64,000 nucleotides of DNA from Xenophilus aerolatus (GCA_030418545.1 QAIB01000001.1:1054001-1118000), one strand, 5' to 3'. Positions 37,287 through 49,043 are shown, counted from the stretch's first letter. Program-made: numbers and translations. Notes: a model not told the origin generated them from the letters alone.

Positions 37287-38632
37287 TTGGCGTCGACCAC
37301 GTTCTCGCCGACCAGCGCGCCCAGGTCGCGGACGTTGCGACGGCGGCGTCGCCAGGCGTTCCAGCTGCGGCGCGGATGCAGGGCGCAGGCGACGAAGTAG
37401 AAGCCCTTGAGCGCGCGAAGCGAAATCCACAGCGGCGTCTTGCCGTGGATGTCGCCGGCCAGCAGGCCCATCAGGGCCTCCTTCACGCGCAGCGGATTCT
37501 GCGGGTACATGAAGAACTCGCGCATGGTCGGGTTGGTCACGCGGAAGATGAACCACGAGAACTCGCGCGGCCCGAAGCGCATGTACTTCTCGAAGGCCCG
37601 GCGGGCGGCCGGGGCCTTGGCGGGCTGGTCCAGGGTGGCGGTGACCACGGCCACGCCCTCGAAGGCGCTGTGCATCGCCAGGTACACGCCCGAGGAGAAC
37701 ACCGGGTCGATGAAGGTGAAGGCGTCGCCCAGCATCAGGTAGCGCTCGCCGCTGCAATGCGTGCTGGTGTAGGAGTAGTTGCCGGTGGCGTAGACCGCGT
37801 CGTCGACCAGCTCCGCGTCCTTCAGGCGCTCGACCAGCGCGGGACACAGGGCGATGGTTTCGGCGAAGAAGTCCTTGACCGGCTTGGTGCGCGACTTGAG
37901 GTAGTAGGGCCAGCACACGGCGCCGATGCTGGTCGTGCCGTCGGCCAGCGGGATGTACCAGAACCAGCCGTGCTGGAACCAGAAGATGGTGATGTTCCCC
38001 TCGAGCTTGCCCTCGCCGCGCTCGGCATTGCGGAAGTGGCCGAACAGGGCCGAACTGTTGTGCCGCGGGTTCTTCTGCTTGGCCTTGAACTTGTTGGCCA
38101 GGAAGGTGTCGCGGCCGGAGCAGTCGACCACGAAGCGGGCGCGCCAGCTGCGCTCGGCGCCGTCGTCGAGCGTGGCGCGCACGGTGGCGCCATCGGTGTC
38201 GAAGGCGACGTCGCGCACGCGGCAGCCTTCGATGGCCTGGGCGCCGTCGGCCGCGGCACGGCGAAAGAGGATCTCGTCCAGATCCGAGCGCCGCACCTGC
38301 CAGGCATGGGTGAGCGACTTGTCCCAACCCTCGGCGAACTCGAGCTGCACGCGGTGCTCGTGGTCGGGCGAGACGAACTCGACGCCCCACTTGGCCATGC
38401 CGATCTTCTCGACCTCCTCGCGCACGCCCAGCTTGTCGAACAGGGCCACGTTGGCCGGCAGCAGCGACTCGCCGATGTGGAAGCGCGGGTGATGCGCCTT
38501 CTCGGCCAGTACGACCTGGCGCCCCTGGCGCGCGAGCAATGCCGCGATGGTCGCGCCGGCCGGGCCGCCGCCGATGACGAACACGTCGCAGGTCTGGGGC
38601 GGGGACGGCTCGGTGGTGGAGGTCGATGTCAT
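37283..38632 (-). CDS. FAD-dependent tryptophan-halogenase-like enzyme
   Basis: A 449-residue flavoprotein. The N-terminal FAD site is VFVIGGGPAGATIAALLAR, followed by HHPRFHIGESLLPANV, FVVDCSGRDTFLA and LGDAFTFIDPVFSSGVYLA, the pattern of flavin-dependent halogenases and related monooxygenases. The W-x-W-x-x-I motif is represented by HGWFWYIPL. Xanthomonadins are brominated aryl polyenes, and halogenase-like genes occur in their cluster, so halogenation of the aryl head or chain is plausible. A hydroxylase role is also possible. It is the first gene of the reverse arm. The start at 38632 gives MTSTSTTEPSPPQTCDVFVI; a GTG at 38800 would add an unlikely basic leader. Confidence 0.86.
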   Translation of the reverse strand: MTSTSTTEPSPPQTCDVFVIGGGPAGATIAALLARQGRQVVLAEKAHHPRFHIGESLLPANVALFDKLGVREEVEKIGMAKWGVEFVSPDHEHRVQLEFAEGWDKSLTHAWQVRRSDLDEILFRRAAADGAQAIEGCRVRDVAFDTDGATVRATLDDGAERSWRARFVVDCSGRDTFLANKFKAKQKNPRHNSSALFGHFRNAERGEGKLEGNITIFWFQHGWFWYIPLADGTTSIGAVCWPYYLKSRTKPVKDFFAETIALCPALVERLKDAELVDDAVYATGNYSYTSTHCSGERYLMLGDAFTFIDPVFSSGVYLAMHSAFEGVAVVTATLDQPAKAPAARRAFEKYMRFGPREFSWFIFRVTNPTMREFFMYPQNPLRVKEALMGLLAGDIHGKTPLWISLRALKGFYFVACALHPRRSWNAWRRRRRNVRDLGALVGENVVDAK

Positions 38633-38724
38633 CGTGCGAAGAAGCAGCAAAGGCGCCAAGTATGCCCAAGCACCCTGGCGCTTCGGCGCGCGGTGGCGCG
38701 TGGCCGCAACGGTTGCGGGTGGCG

Positions 38725-38737
38725 CGCGATTATCGCG
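38725..38737 (-). promoter_or_regulatory. Near-palindrome and -10-like box upstream of the halogenase operon
   Basis: CGCGA-TTA-TCGCG is a 5-bp dyad that includes GATAAT on the minus strand, about 95 bp before the halogenase ATG. On the other strand a TAAAAT box (38792-38797) lies 43 bp before yebC, so this 207-bp gap probably holds two divergent promoters. No convincing -35 hexamers were found. Confidence 0.35.
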
Positions 38738-38839
38738 ACGCTCTCGCGTGCCGCCCGTCGGACATCGGCGCTTGAACAGCCTGCATCCGGGTAAAATCAC
38801 GCCCCTTCATCGACAGCAGAGAAACGCGAGCAGACTGCC

Positions 38840-39565
38840 ATGGCCGGACACAGCAAGTGGGCGAACATTCAACACAGAAAGGGCCGGCAGGACGAGAAGC
38901 GCGGCAAGATCTGGACGCGCGTCATCCGCGAGATCATGGTGGCGGCCCGCCAGGGCGGCGGTGACCTCAGCGCCAACCCCCGCCTGCGGCTGGCGGTCGA
39001 CAAGGCCAAGGCCGCGAATATGCCGGCCGACACCATCAAGCGCAACATCGACAAGGCGACCGGCAACCTTGAAGGCGTCACCTACGAGGAAATCCGTTAC
39101 GAGGGTTACGGCATCGGCGGCGCGGCGATCATCGTCGACACCATGACCGACAACCGCGTGCGCACCGTGGCCGAGGTGCGCCACGCCTTCGCCAAGTACG
39201 GCGGCAACATGGGCACCGAGGGCTCGGTGGCCTTCCAGTTCAAGCATTGCGGCCAGATCATCCTGGCGCCCGGCACCAGCGAGGACAAGGTGATGGAAGT
39301 CGCCCTCGAGGCGGGCGCCGAGGACGTGGTCACCCACGAGGACGGCGCCATCGAGGTGCTGACCGGCCCGGCGGAGTTCGAGGCCGTGAAGAACGCGCTC
39401 GAGGCCGCCGGCCTGAAGCCCGAGCTGGCCGAGGTGACCATGCGGGCCGAGAACAGCATCGAGCTGGCCGGCGAGGACGGCGCAAAGATGCAGAAGCTGC
39501 TGGACGTGCTCGAAGACCTGGACGATGTCCAGGAGGTCTTCCACAACGCCGAGATCGCCGAATGA
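38840..39565 (+). CDS. yebC: YebC/PmpR-family protein (translation/transcription regulator)
   Basis: A 241-residue YebC/TACO1 family protein of standard size. It starts [18 protein letters not shown], the hallmark N-terminus, with [42 protein letters not shown] and a C-terminal [13 protein letters not shown]. Bacterial members have been described as transcription regulators and more recently as helping ribosomes through proline stretches. The stop overlaps the purD start by ATGA at 39562-39565. Confidence 0.97.
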   Translation: MAGHSKWANIQHRKGRQDEKRGKIWTRVIREIMVAARQGGGDLSANPRLRLAVDKAKAANMPADTIKRNIDKATGNLEGVTYEEIRYEGYGIGGAAIIVDTMTDNRVRTVAEVRHAFAKYGGNMGTEGSVAFQFKHCGQIILAPGTSEDKVMEVALEAGAEDVVTHEDGAIEVLTGPAEFEAVKNALEAAGLKPELAEVTMRAENSIELAGEDGAKMQKLLDVLEDLDDVQEVFHNAEIAE

Positions 39566-40857
39566 AGGTTCTAGTAGTCGGCGGCGGCGGCCGCGAGCAT
39601 GCGCTGGCCTGGCGCCTGGCCCAGTCGGAGCGGGTGTCCAAGCTGTACGTGGCGCCGGGCAATGGCGGCACGGCGACCGACAAGCGCTTCATCAACGTGG
39701 ACCTGAGCGAGCCCGTCGCCCTGCGCGAATGGGCGCAGAAGGAGAAGATCGCGCTCACCGTGGTGGGCCCCGAGGCGCCGCTGGCGGCAGGGGTGGTGGA
39801 CGAGTTCCGCGCCCACGGCCTGCGCATCTTCGGCCCCACGCAGGCGGCGGCGCAGCTCGAGAGCTCCAAGGCCTTTTCCAAGGCCTTCATGAAGCGCCAC
39901 AAGATCCCGACGGCCGAATACGAGGCCTTCACCGACCCGGCGGCGGCGCATGCGTACATCGACGCCAAGGGCGCGCCCATCGTCGTCAAGGCCGACGGCC
40001 TGGCGGCCGGCAAGGGCGTGGTGGTGGCGACGACGCTGGCCGAAGCGCACGAGGCGGTCGACTTCATGCTGGTCGACAACAAGTTCGGCGTCGCCCACAA
40101 CGAAGGCGGCGCGCGCGTCGTCATCGAGGAGTTCCTGCAGGGCGAGGAAGCCAGCTTCATCGTCATGTGCGACGGCAAGAACGTCACCGCGCTGGCCACC
40201 AGCCAGGACCACAAGCGCCTGCTCGACGGCGACGAAGGCCCCAACACCGGCGGCATGGGCGCGTACTCGCCGGCGCCGGTGGTGACGGCCGAGGTCCATG
40301 CCCGCGCCATGCGCGAGATCATCCTGCCGACCATCCGCGGCATGGAGAAGGACGGCATTCCGTACACCGGCTTCCTGTACGCCGGCCTGATGATCGACGC
40401 GCAGGGCCACCCCAAGACGCTCGAGTTCAACTGCCGCATGGGCGACCCCGAGACGCAGCCGATCATGATGCGGCTCAAGTCCGACCTGTTCGAGGTGTTC
40501 TGGCATGCCACCGACGGCACGCTGGACCAGGTCGATCTGCAGTGGGACCGCCGCGTGGCGCTGGGCGTGGTGCTGGCCGCGCACGGCTACCCGCTGTCGC
40601 CGCGCAAGGGCGACGCCATCACCAACATCCCGGCCGAGGCGCCCGACGCGGTGGTGTTCCATGCCGGCACTGCGCTCAAGGACGGGCAGCTCGTCACCAG
40701 CGGCGGCCGCGTGCTGTGTGTCACCGTGCTGGCCGACAGCGTCAAGCTCGCGCAGCAGCGCGTGTACGAGGTGGCGGCCCAGGTGCGCTTCGATGGCGTG
40801 CAGTACCGCAAGGACATCGGCCACCGCGCCGTGGCGCCGCGCGGGCAGGGCGGCTGA
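39562..40857 (+). CDS. purD: Phosphoribosylamine-glycine ligase
   Basis: A 431-residue ATP-grasp enzyme that joins glycine to phosphoribosylamine in purine synthesis. It begins [19 protein letters not shown] and shows [23 protein letters not shown] (ATP-binding), [28 protein letters not shown] and [12 protein letters not shown], all normal PurD motifs. It is coupled to yebC by ATGA. The hemF start follows the stop without a gap. Confidence 0.98.
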   Translation: MKVLVVGGGGREHALAWRLAQSERVSKLYVAPGNGGTATDKRFINVDLSEPVALREWAQKEKIALTVVGPEAPLAAGVVDEFRAHGLRIFGPTQAAAQLESSKAFSKAFMKRHKIPTAEYEAFTDPAAAHAYIDAKGAPIVVKADGLAAGKGVVVATTLAEAHEAVDFMLVDNKFGVAHNEGGARVVIEEFLQGEEASFIVMCDGKNVTALATSQDHKRLLDGDEGPNTGGMGAYSPAPVVTAEVHARAMREIILPTIRGMEKDGIPYTGFLYAGLMIDAQGHPKTLEFNCRMGDPETQPIMMRLKSDLFEVFWHATDGTLDQVDLQWDRRVALGVVLAAHGYPLSPRKGDAITNIPAEAPDAVVFHAGTALKDGQLVTSGGRVLCVTVLADSVKLAQQRVYEVAAQVRFDGVQYRKDIGHRAVAPRGQGG

Positions 40858-41778
40858 GTGGGGGTGTCGACCGGGCCGCAGGAGGTTGGCGCCTGGCTGC
40901 GCGACCTGCAGCAACGTATCGTCGGCGCGGTCGAGTCGGCCGATGGCGGCCGTGCGGTGCGCGACCCCTGGCGCAAGGCGGCCGACGAGCCGCTGCAGGG
41001 CGAGGGCCTGACCTGCATCCTCGAGGGCGGCGAACTCTTCGAGCGCGCCGGCTGCGGCTTCTCGCAGGTGCGCGGCCCGAAGCTGCCGCCGTCGGCCACG
41101 CAGCACCGGCCCGAGCTGAGCGGCGCACCCTTCGAGGCGATGGGCGTGTCGCTGGTCTTCCATCCTCGCAATCCCTACGTGCCGACCGTGCACATGAACG
41201 TGCGCGTGCTGGCCGCGTTGCCGGCCGGCGGCGAGCCGGTGTGCTGGTTCGGGGGCGGCATGGACCTCACGCCTTATTACGGCTTCGAGGAAGACGCCGT
41301 GCACTTCCACGCCACCTGCCGCGATGCGCTGGCGCCCTTCGGCGAGGACAAGTACCCGCGCTTCAAGACCTGGTGCGACGAATACTTCTTCCTCAAGCAC
41401 CGCAACGAGCAGCGCGGCATCGGCGGCATCTTCTTTGACGATTTTTCCGAACTCGGCTTCGAGGGCAGCTTCGGCATGCTGCGGGCCGTGGGCGAGGCCT
41501 TCCTGCCCGCCTACCTGCCGATCGTGGAACGCCGTCGCCACATGGCCTGGGGTGAGCGCGAGCGTGCCTTCCAGCTCTACCGGCGCGGCCGCTACGTCGA
41601 GTTCAACCTGGTGTGGGACCGCGGCACGCACTTCGGCCTGCAGTCGGGCGGGCGCACCGAATCGATCCTGCTGTCGATGCCGCCCCAGGCCAGCTGGGCC
41701 TACCGGCAGCAGGCCGAGCCGGGGACACCCGAGGCGCGGCTGTACACCGATTTCCTGCCGCGGCGCGACTGGGTCTGA
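40858..41778 (+). CDS. hemF: Oxygen-dependent coproporphyrinogen III oxidase
   Basis: A 306-residue enzyme that converts coproporphyrinogen III to protoporphyrinogen IX in heme synthesis using oxygen. Signature stretches are [50 protein letters not shown] and [21 protein letters not shown]. The start is GTG at 40858 directly after the purD stop. Length matches the family (E. coli HemF 299). The stop overlaps the nadD start (TGATG). Confidence 0.97.
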   Translation: MGVSTGPQEVGAWLRDLQQRIVGAVESADGGRAVRDPWRKAADEPLQGEGLTCILEGGELFERAGCGFSQVRGPKLPPSATQHRPELSGAPFEAMGVSLVFHPRNPYVPTVHMNVRVLAALPAGGEPVCWFGGGMDLTPYYGFEEDAVHFHATCRDALAPFGEDKYPRFKTWCDEYFFLKHRNEQRGIGGIFFDDFSELGFEGSFGMLRAVGEAFLPAYLPIVERRRHMAWGERERAFQLYRRGRYVEFNLVWDRGTHFGLQSGGRTESILLSMPPQASWAYRQQAEPGTPEARLYTDFLPRRDWV

Positions 41779-42419
41779 TGGTGCAAGTGCAATCCCAGGC
41801 GGCGCCGGTGCGCCCGCGCATCGGCGTCTTCGGCGGTGCCTTCGACCCGCCGCACCTCACGCACCTCGACCTGGCGCGCGCCGCCCTGACGCGGGCCGGG
41901 CTGGCCGAGCTGCGCATCTTCCCGACCGGCCAGGCCTGGCACAAGGCCCGCACGCTGAGCAGCGCGGCCGACCGCCTGGCCATGGCCCGCCTGGCCTTCG
42001 CCGAGGTGCCGGGCGCGGTGGTGGATGCGCGCGAGATCGAGCGCGACGGGCCGACCTACACCCTCGACACCCTGCGCGAACTGCAGGCCGAAAGACCCGA
42101 TGCGCAGCTCGTGCTCATGATGGGCACCGACCAGGCACGCGCGCTGCCCACCTGGCACGGCTGGCAGGAGATTCTCTCGATCGCTATTGTTTTGATAGCT
42201 GCCCGCGCAGATCTGGCGGGCGCTGCGGGCCGATTCGACCCTCGAACGCTGCCGGGGCTGCCGCCCGGCGCACGCTTCGAGTTCCTGCACGTGACGCCGG
42301 TGGACACGAGCGCCACCGACATCCGTGCGCGCGCCGGCCGGGGCGAGGACATCTCCTCGCTGGTTCCCCTGCCGGTTGCGCGCTATATTGACCAACACCA
42401 CCTCTACCGACCTGCCTGA
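41778..42419 (+). CDS. nadD: Nicotinate-mononucleotide adenylyltransferase carrying a repeat insertion
   Basis: A 213-residue NadD that makes deamido-NAD from nicotinate mononucleotide and ATP. It shows [13 protein letters not shown] (nucleotide-binding, with H-x-x-H), [41 protein letters not shown] and the C-terminal [12 protein letters not shown] (ISSTxIR-like). Residues about 135-155 ([20 protein letters not shown]) are encoded by a palindromic repeat at 42183-42240 and replace the usual segment of the form V-x-x-R-P-G after WQEIL. The frame stays open. This region lies between the core and the C-terminal nucleotide site, so activity is probably kept. Confidence 0.95.
   Translation: MVQVQSQAAPVRPRIGVFGGAFDPPHLTHLDLARAALTRAGLAELRIFPTGQAWHKARTLSSAADRLAMARLAFAEVPGAVVDAREIERDGPTYTLDTLRELQAERPDAQLVLMMGTDQARALPTWHGWQEILSIAIVLIAARADLAGAAGRFDPRTLPGLPPGARFEFLHVTPVDTSATDIRARAGRGEDISSLVPLPVARYIDQHHLYRPA
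42183..42240 (+). repeat. GCTAT-ATAGC palindromic element inside nadD (copy A)
   Basis: GCTAT-TGTTTTG-ATAGC (42183-42199), then CCCGC-gcagatctg-GCGGG, then GCTGCGGGCCGATTCGAC. It matches copy B in dapE through the tail CCGATTCGAC. It is read in the forward orientation by nadD. Confidence 0.85.
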
Positions 42420-43009
42420 TGAGTTCTCCCTCCGAAGCCTCCGTCAAGAAAGACACCCAGAAACTCCAGCGAGCCATCGTCGATGGGCTCGAAGACGTCA
42501 AGGCGCAGGACATCCAGGTCTTCAACACCGAGCATCTCTCGCCCCTGTTCGAGCGGGTGATCGTGGCCTCGGGCACCTCCAACCGGCAGACCAAGGCGCT
42601 GGCCGCCAGCGTGCGCGAGTCGGTGAAGGAGGCGGGCTACGACAAGCCGCGCATGGAAGGCGAGGACAACGGCGAGTGGATCATCGTGGACTGCGGCGCT
42701 GCGGTGGTGCACATCATGCAGCCCGCCATCCGCCAGTACTACCACCTCGAGGACATCTGGGGCGAGAAGCCGGTGCGCTTGAAGTTCGGTGCGCCCAAGC
42801 CGGCCGCGCCGCCGCCCAAGGAGAAGGCCGCACCGGCGAAGAAGACCGCCGCGGCCAAGAAGCCGGCGGCGCGCAAGCCCGCTGCCAAGGCGGGCGCGGC
42901 CGCGAAGTCGGCACCGCGCAAGACGCCGGCGGCCAAGAAATCCGCGCCGGCCGGCAAGACCGCCGCGCGCAAGGCCCCGGCCAAGAAGGCGGCTGCCCGC
43001 AAGGCATGA
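42419..43009 (+). CDS. rsfS: Ribosomal silencing factor RsfS with Lys/Ala-rich tail
   Basis: A 196-residue protein. Residues 1-120 are the RsfS/Iojap domain that binds ribosomal protein uL14 and blocks subunit joining: [65 protein letters not shown]. Residues about 125-196 form a low-complexity tail of Lys, Ala and Pro ([23 protein letters not shown] repeats), basic like histone H1 tails. Such a tail is not part of E. coli RsfS (105 residues) and may bind RNA. Start overlaps the nadD stop; stop overlaps rlmH by ATGA. Confidence 0.95.
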   Translation: MSSPSEASVKKDTQKLQRAIVDGLEDVKAQDIQVFNTEHLSPLFERVIVASGTSNRQTKALAASVRESVKEAGYDKPRMEGEDNGEWIIVDCGAAVVHIMQPAIRQYYHLEDIWGEKPVRLKFGAPKPAAPPPKEKAAPAKKTAAAKKPAARKPAAKAGAAAKSAPRKTPAAKKSAPAGKTAARKAPAKKAAARKA

Positions 43010-43485
43010 AGCTGCTGGTCGTCGCCGTCGGGCAGCGCATGCCCGACTGGGCGCAGACGGCCTGGGACGACTACGCCAAGCGCTTCCCGCCCGAGCTCAA
43101 GCTCGAGCTGCGCGCCGTCAAGACCGAGCCGCGGGGCTCCAAGACCCTTGAGACCGTGTACGCCGCCGAGCGCGAGCGCATCGAGGCGGCGATCGCCAAG
43201 GGGGCCGGCAGGAACATCCGCATCGTCGCCCTGGACGAGCGCGGCACCGCACTCACCACCAAGGCCCTGGCCGCGCGCCTGACCGCCTGGCAGGACGAGG
43301 GCGACGACGTGGCACTGGTCATCGGCGGGCCCGACGGGCTCGACCCGGCCTTCAAGGCCGCGGCGCACGAGCGCATCCGCCTGTCCGACCTCACCTTGCC
43401 GCATGCCATGGCGAGGGTGCTGCTGGTCGAGCAGCTCTACCGCGCCTGGTCGCTCAACGCCGGGCATCCCTACCACCGCGAGTGA
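43006..43485 (+). CDS. rlmH: 23S rRNA pseudouridine-1915 N3-methyltransferase
   Basis: A 159-residue SPOUT methyltransferase, the standard RlmH size. It shows [44 protein letters not shown] (SAM-binding knot) and [35 protein letters not shown]. It methylates pseudouridine 1915 of 23S rRNA in assembled ribosomes. RsfS and RlmH are classically adjacent. ATGA coupling links them here. Confidence 0.98.
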   Translation: MKLLVVAVGQRMPDWAQTAWDDYAKRFPPELKLELRAVKTEPRGSKTLETVYAAERERIEAAIAKGAGRNIRIVALDERGTALTTKALAARLTAWQDEGDDVALVIGGPDGLDPAFKAAAHERIRLSDLTLPHAMARVLLVEQLYRAWSLNAGHPYHRE

Positions 43486-43507
43486 GCGCGTCGCGCGCCG
43501 CCTCACC

Positions 43508-44110
43508 ATGCCCGATTTCATTTATCTCGCCTCCCAGAGCCCGCGCCGCGCCCAGCTGCTGGGGCAGCTCGGCGTGAAGCATGCGCTGCTGCTGGCCGAT
43601 GCCGACGAGGACGCCGAGGCGCTGGAGCTCGTGATGCCCCACGAGGCACCGGCGGCCTACGTGCAGCGGGTCACCGCGCTCAAGCTCGATGCGGCAGTGG
43701 CACGCCTGCGCCGGCGCAGCCTCGCCGACGCGCCGGTGCTGTGTGCCGACACCACCGTGGCCCTGGGTCGCACGATCCTGGGCAAGCCGGCGGATGCCGA
43801 CGATGCGGCGCGCATGCTGCGCCTGCTGTCGGGCAGCACGCACCGCGTGCTCACCGCCGTGGCGTTGCAGCAGGGCGAGCAGCGTCATGCGGCGCTCAGC
43901 ACATCGCGGGTGCGCTTCGCACCGCTGACCGACGCGCAGATCGCGCGCTACGTGGACGGTGGCGAACCCATGGGCAAGGCCGGTGCCTATGCCATCCAGG
44001 GGGCAGCGGCGGCCTTCGTCGAGCACCTCAGCGGGTCGTATTCGGGCATCATGGGATTGCCGATGTTCGAGACAGCCGAGCTGCTGCGGGCGATCGGTTT
44101 TTCACTCTGA
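43508..44110 (+). CDS. maf: Maf-family nucleotide pyrophosphatase
   Basis: A 200-residue Maf/Ham1-type nucleotide pyrophosphatase. It begins [18 protein letters not shown] and has [11 protein letters not shown] (catalytic Asp), [20 protein letters not shown] and [31 protein letters not shown]. Maf proteins hydrolyse non-canonical or normal nucleoside triphosphates to monophosphates and affect septum formation. The start at 43508 gives the usual N-terminus, 22 bp after the rlmH stop. Confidence 0.95.
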   Translation: MPDFIYLASQSPRRAQLLGQLGVKHALLLADADEDAEALELVMPHEAPAAYVQRVTALKLDAAVARLRRRSLADAPVLCADTTVALGRTILGKPADADDAARMLRLLSGSTHRVLTAVALQQGEQRHAALSTSRVRFAPLTDAQIARYVDGGEPMGKAGAYAIQGAAAAFVEHLSGSYSGIMGLPMFETAELLRAIGFSL

Positions 44111-44114
44111 CACC

Positions 44115-45659
<1,545 letters not shown>

Positions 45660-45670
45660 CGCGCGGCGGT

Positions 45671-45727
45671 CTGCTATCGAAACGATAGCTGGCGGCGCCC
45701 GTCCGGCGGGCGCTGCAGGCCTTTTTA
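45671..45727 (+). terminator. Palindromic element (copy C) acting as terminator between rng and msbA
   Basis: GCTAT-CGAAACG-ATAGC is followed by GCGCCCG-TCCGG-CGGGCGC (45695-45713), CTGCAGGCC and TTTTTATT. This copy of the repeat family sits between convergent genes. The GC stem near a T run makes a good intrinsic terminator for rng. Confidence 0.75.
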
Positions 45728-45741
45728 TTCGAGAACGCTCT

Positions 45742-47523
45742 TCAGGCGTCGGCCGGCTCGGCCTCGCTGGCCGGCACCGGCGTGTGCGTCTGAAGCCGCG
45801 CATAGAGCCCGTCGGCCGCCATCAGCTGCGCATGGCTGCCCTGCTCGACGATGTGGCCATGGTCCATCACGACGATGCGGTCGGCGTGCTGGATGGTCGT
45901 GAGCCGGTGCGCCACGATCAGCGTGGTGCGTCCCTGCATCAGGCGCTGCAGCGCTTCCTGCACCAGGCGTTCGGATTCGGTGTCCAGCGCCGAGGTGGCC
46001 TCGTCCAGCAGCAGCACCGGCGCATCGCGGTAGAGGGCGCGGGCGATGGCCAGGCGCTGGCGCTGGCCGCCCGACAGCTGCGTCGCGTTGTGGCCCAGCA
46101 CCGTGTCGATGCCCTGCGGCAGTCCCGCGACGTGCATGGCCAGGTTCGCGGCCTCGACGCAGCGCTGCACGCGCTCGCGGTCGATCGCCTGGCCCAGCGC
46201 CACGTTGGCGGCCAGCGTGTCGTTGAGCATCACCACGTCCTGGCTCACCAGCGCGAACTGCGCGCGCAGGGTCGACAGCTTCCAGCCCGCCACGTCCTGC
46301 CCGTCGAGCAGCACCTGGCCCGAAGCGGGCAGCACGAAGCGCGGCAGCAGGTTGACCAGCGTGGTCTTGCCCGAGCCCGAGGGGCCGACCAGGGCCACCA
46401 CCTCGCCGGGGCGCACCATCAGCGTCAGGCCGTCGAGCGCCGGCGCCGCATCCTCGCGGTAGGCCACGCGCACGTTGCGCAGCTCGATGTGGCCGTTGGC
46501 GCGCGCGATCTCGAAGGCGCCCTCGGTCTCCGAAGCGGTGTCGTCGATCAGGCCCAGGCCGCGTTCCAAGGCGGCCAGGCCGCGCGTGATCGGGTTGGCC
46601 ATGTCGGCCAGGCGCCGGATCGGCGCGATGAGCATCAGCATCGCCGTGATGTAGGCGACGAAGCCGCCCACGGTCAGGCCCTGCTCGCCGCTCTGCCAGA
46701 GCGCGATCATCACCACGATCGACAGCGCGACCGCAGCGAAGAGCTGCGTGAGCGGCGTCATCGCGGCCGAGGCGATGGTGGACTTTACGGCCAGCCGGTT
46801 AAGGCTGTGGCTCAGCCGTTCGAAGCGCTCCGACTGCCCGGCCTGCGCGCCGTGCAGGCGCACCATGCGGTGGGCCAGCACGTTCTCTTCCACGACATAC
46901 GCCAGCTCGTCGGTCGCCTCCTGGCCCAGGCGCGTGAGCCGGTACAGGCGCTTGGAGAGCACCTTCATGATCCAGGCCGTGCCCGGCACCAACAGCGCCA
47001 CAACGAGCGTGAGCTTCCAGTTCAGGTACAGCAAATAGAAGAGCAGGGCGATCACAGTGAAGCCGTCGCGCGAGAGGCCCAGCAGCGCCTGCACCAGCAG
47101 CACGCCCCCGGTCTGCACCTCGTACACCACGGTGTTCGACAGCGCGCTGGCCGACTGGCGCGAGAAGAGGCCCAGCTCGGCAACCAGCAGCCGGTCGAAG
47201 AGCACGCGCCGCAGCCTCTGCATGCCCTCGTTGGCGATGCGCGCCAGCGCGTATTGCGACACGAACTGCGCCATGCCGCGCACCGCGAAGAGCAGGATGA
47301 TGAAGGCCGGCACCATCCACAGTGCCAGCTGCCCCTGGGTGAAGCCGCGGTCGAGCAGCGGCTTCATCAGGGCAGGCATGAGGGGCTCGGTCAGCGCCGC
47401 GACCATCGCGGTGCCGACGCCGATGGCCCACCAGCGCCGCGACCCGCCGAACCAGGCCATGAGCCGCTGGAGCCGGCGCGTCAAGGGTGCTCGCGCGGGC
47501 GCGTCGGCGGGGGAAGGCTGCAT
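45742..47523 (-). CDS. msbA: MsbA-like lipid A/phospholipid flippase ABC transporter
   Basis: A 593-residue half transporter: six membrane helices (residues about 30-310) and an ATPase domain. Walker A is GPSGSGKTTL, Q-loop FALVSQDVVMLNDTLAAN, signature QLSGGQRQRLAIARAL, Walker B VLLLDEATSALD, and H-loop IVAHRLTTI. Length and the EPLMPALMKPLLDRGF start of the membrane domain match MsbA, which flips lipid A core across the inner membrane as a dimer. It is divergent from tolB with a 170-bp shared upstream region. Confidence 0.9.
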   Translation of the reverse strand: MQPSPADAPARAPLTRRLQRLMAWFGGSRRWWAIGVGTAMVAALTEPLMPALMKPLLDRGFTQGQLALWMVPAFIILLFAVRGMAQFVSQYALARIANEGMQRLRRVLFDRLLVAELGLFSRQSASALSNTVVYEVQTGGVLLVQALLGLSRDGFTVIALLFYLLYLNWKLTLVVALLVPGTAWIMKVLSKRLYRLTRLGQEATDELAYVVEENVLAHRMVRLHGAQAGQSERFERLSHSLNRLAVKSTIASAAMTPLTQLFAAVALSIVVMIALWQSGEQGLTVGGFVAYITAMLMLIAPIRRLADMANPITRGLAALERGLGLIDDTASETEGAFEIARANGHIELRNVRVAYREDAAPALDGLTLMVRPGEVVALVGPSGSGKTTLVNLLPRFVLPASGQVLLDGQDVAGWKLSTLRAQFALVSQDVVMLNDTLAANVALGQAIDRERVQRCVEAANLAMHVAGLPQGIDTVLGHNATQLSGGQRQRLAIARALYRDAPVLLLDEATSALDTESERLVQEALQRLMQGRTTLIVAHRLTTIQHADRIVVMDHGHIVEQGSHAQLMAADGLYARLQTHTPVPASEAEPADA

Positions 47524-47693
47524 AGGCGGCGGATTCTACGGTTGCACCTGCTCGGCTCCCGGGGCTTCCACGGCGCGCTGTAGGACTGCATCGAAACGTC
47601 GAACAGTTTGTGACGAAGCGTGCAATGCAGTGTGTACCATTCACGTCTTTCCGCTTGACGGAAACTTCCTTCAGGGAAATTTCTCCGAACTGC

Positions 47694-49016
47694 ATGAACA
47701 AGCCGTTGCCGCCGACATTTCCTTTCACAGCTTCTTCCCTGGCCCGCCGCAGCCTTCTCGCGGGCATCGCCCTGTCTCCCGCCCTGAGCGCACTGCCGGC
47801 GCTGGCGCAGTTCCGCGTCGAGGTGTCGGGCGTCGGCCTGACGCAGTTGCCCATCGCGCTGGTGCCCTTCAAGGGTGAAGAAGCGTCGCCCCAGAAGATC
47901 TCCGAGATCGTCAAGGCCGACCTCGAGCGCAGCGGCCAGTTCCGCGGTGTCGATGCCTCCGGCCAGGCCATGGACGAGACCTCGCGACCGGACCTGTCGG
48001 TGTGGCGCCAGCGCACGGCCGACTCGCTGGTCGCCGGCAGCGTGACGCGCCTGGCCGACGGCCGCTACGACGTGCGCTTCCGCCTGTGGGACGTGGTGCG
48101 CGGCCAGGACCTCGGCGGCCAGAGCTACACCGTGCCCCAGGCCGACCTGCGGCTGGCCTCGCACCGCATCGCCGACTATGTGTACGAAAAGCTGACGGGC
48201 GACAAGGGCATCTTCTCGACCCGCATCGCCTACATCACCAAGGCCGGCGGCCGCTACACCCTCTGGGTGGCCGACGCCGACGGCGAGAACGCGCAGGCCG
48301 CGCTGGCCAGTCCCGAGCCGATCATCTCGCCCGTGTGGTCGCCCAACGGCGGCCAGCTGGCCTACGTGTCCTTCGAGTCGCGCAAGCCGGTGGTGTACGT
48401 GCACTCGGTGGCCAACGGCCAGCGCCGGCTGGTGGCCAACTTCAAGGGGTCCAACAGCGCGCCCGCCTGGTCGCCCGACGGCAACACGCTGGCCGTGACG
48501 CTGAGCCGCGACGGCGGCTCGCAGCTGTATTCGATCCCGGCCACGGGCGGCGAGCCGCGTCGCCTCACGCAAAGCAGCGCCATCGACACCGAGCCCACCT
48601 ATTCGGCCGACGGCAGCACGATCTACTTCACCAGCGATCGCGGCGGCTCGCCGCAGATCTACAAGATGGGCGCGAGCGGCGGTGCGCCGGCCCGCGTGAC
48701 ATTCTCCGGCTCCTACAACATCTCGCCCTCGGTGAGTCCCGACGGACGGTGGTTGGCCTACATCTCGCGCGTCGGTGGCGCGTTCAAACTCCATGTGATG
48801 GAGTTGGCCAGTGGCACCGTGACGGCACTGACGGACACCTCCGCCGACGAGAGCCCCAGTTTCGCTCCCAACAGCAAGCTGATCGTCTATGCAACGCAGC
48901 TGCAGGGACGCGAAGCCCTGATGACCACCACCCTCGATGGAAAGATCAAGGCGCGGCTGGCGGGGAAGGCGGGGGACATTCGTGAGCCGGACTGGGGTCC
49001 ATTTCAGAAGCAATGA
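47694..49016 (+). CDS. tolB: Tol-Pal system protein TolB
   Basis: A 440-residue periplasmic protein: a signal peptide with consecutive arginines ([14 protein letters not shown]...ALPALAQ), an N-terminal domain ([23 protein letters not shown]), then a six-bladed beta-propeller with repeats such as [18 protein letters not shown] and [19 protein letters not shown]. TolB binds Pal and links the inner-membrane Tol complex to the outer membrane. The twin arginines hint at Tat export but Sec is the known route for E. coli TolB. The start at 47694 is chosen for the signal peptide. tolQRA are not upstream; msbA is. Confidence 0.95.
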   Translation: MNKPLPPTFPFTASSLARRSLLAGIALSPALSALPALAQFRVEVSGVGLTQLPIALVPFKGEEASPQKISEIVKADLERSGQFRGVDASGQAMDETSRPDLSVWRQRTADSLVAGSVTRLADGRYDVRFRLWDVVRGQDLGGQSYTVPQADLRLASHRIADYVYEKLTGDKGIFSTRIAYITKAGGRYTLWVADADGENAQAALASPEPIISPVWSPNGGQLAYVSFESRKPVVYVHSVANGQRRLVANFKGSNSAPAWSPDGNTLAVTLSRDGGSQLYSIPATGGEPRRLTQSSAIDTEPTYSADGSTIYFTSDRGGSPQIYKMGASGGAPARVTFSGSYNISPSVSPDGRWLAYISRVGGAFKLHVMELASGTVTALTDTSADESPSFAPNSKLIVYATQLQGREALMTTTLDGKIKARLAGKAGDIREPDWGPFQKQ

Positions 49017-49043
49017 TCATCGGATCAATTTGAGGAGTTCCAT

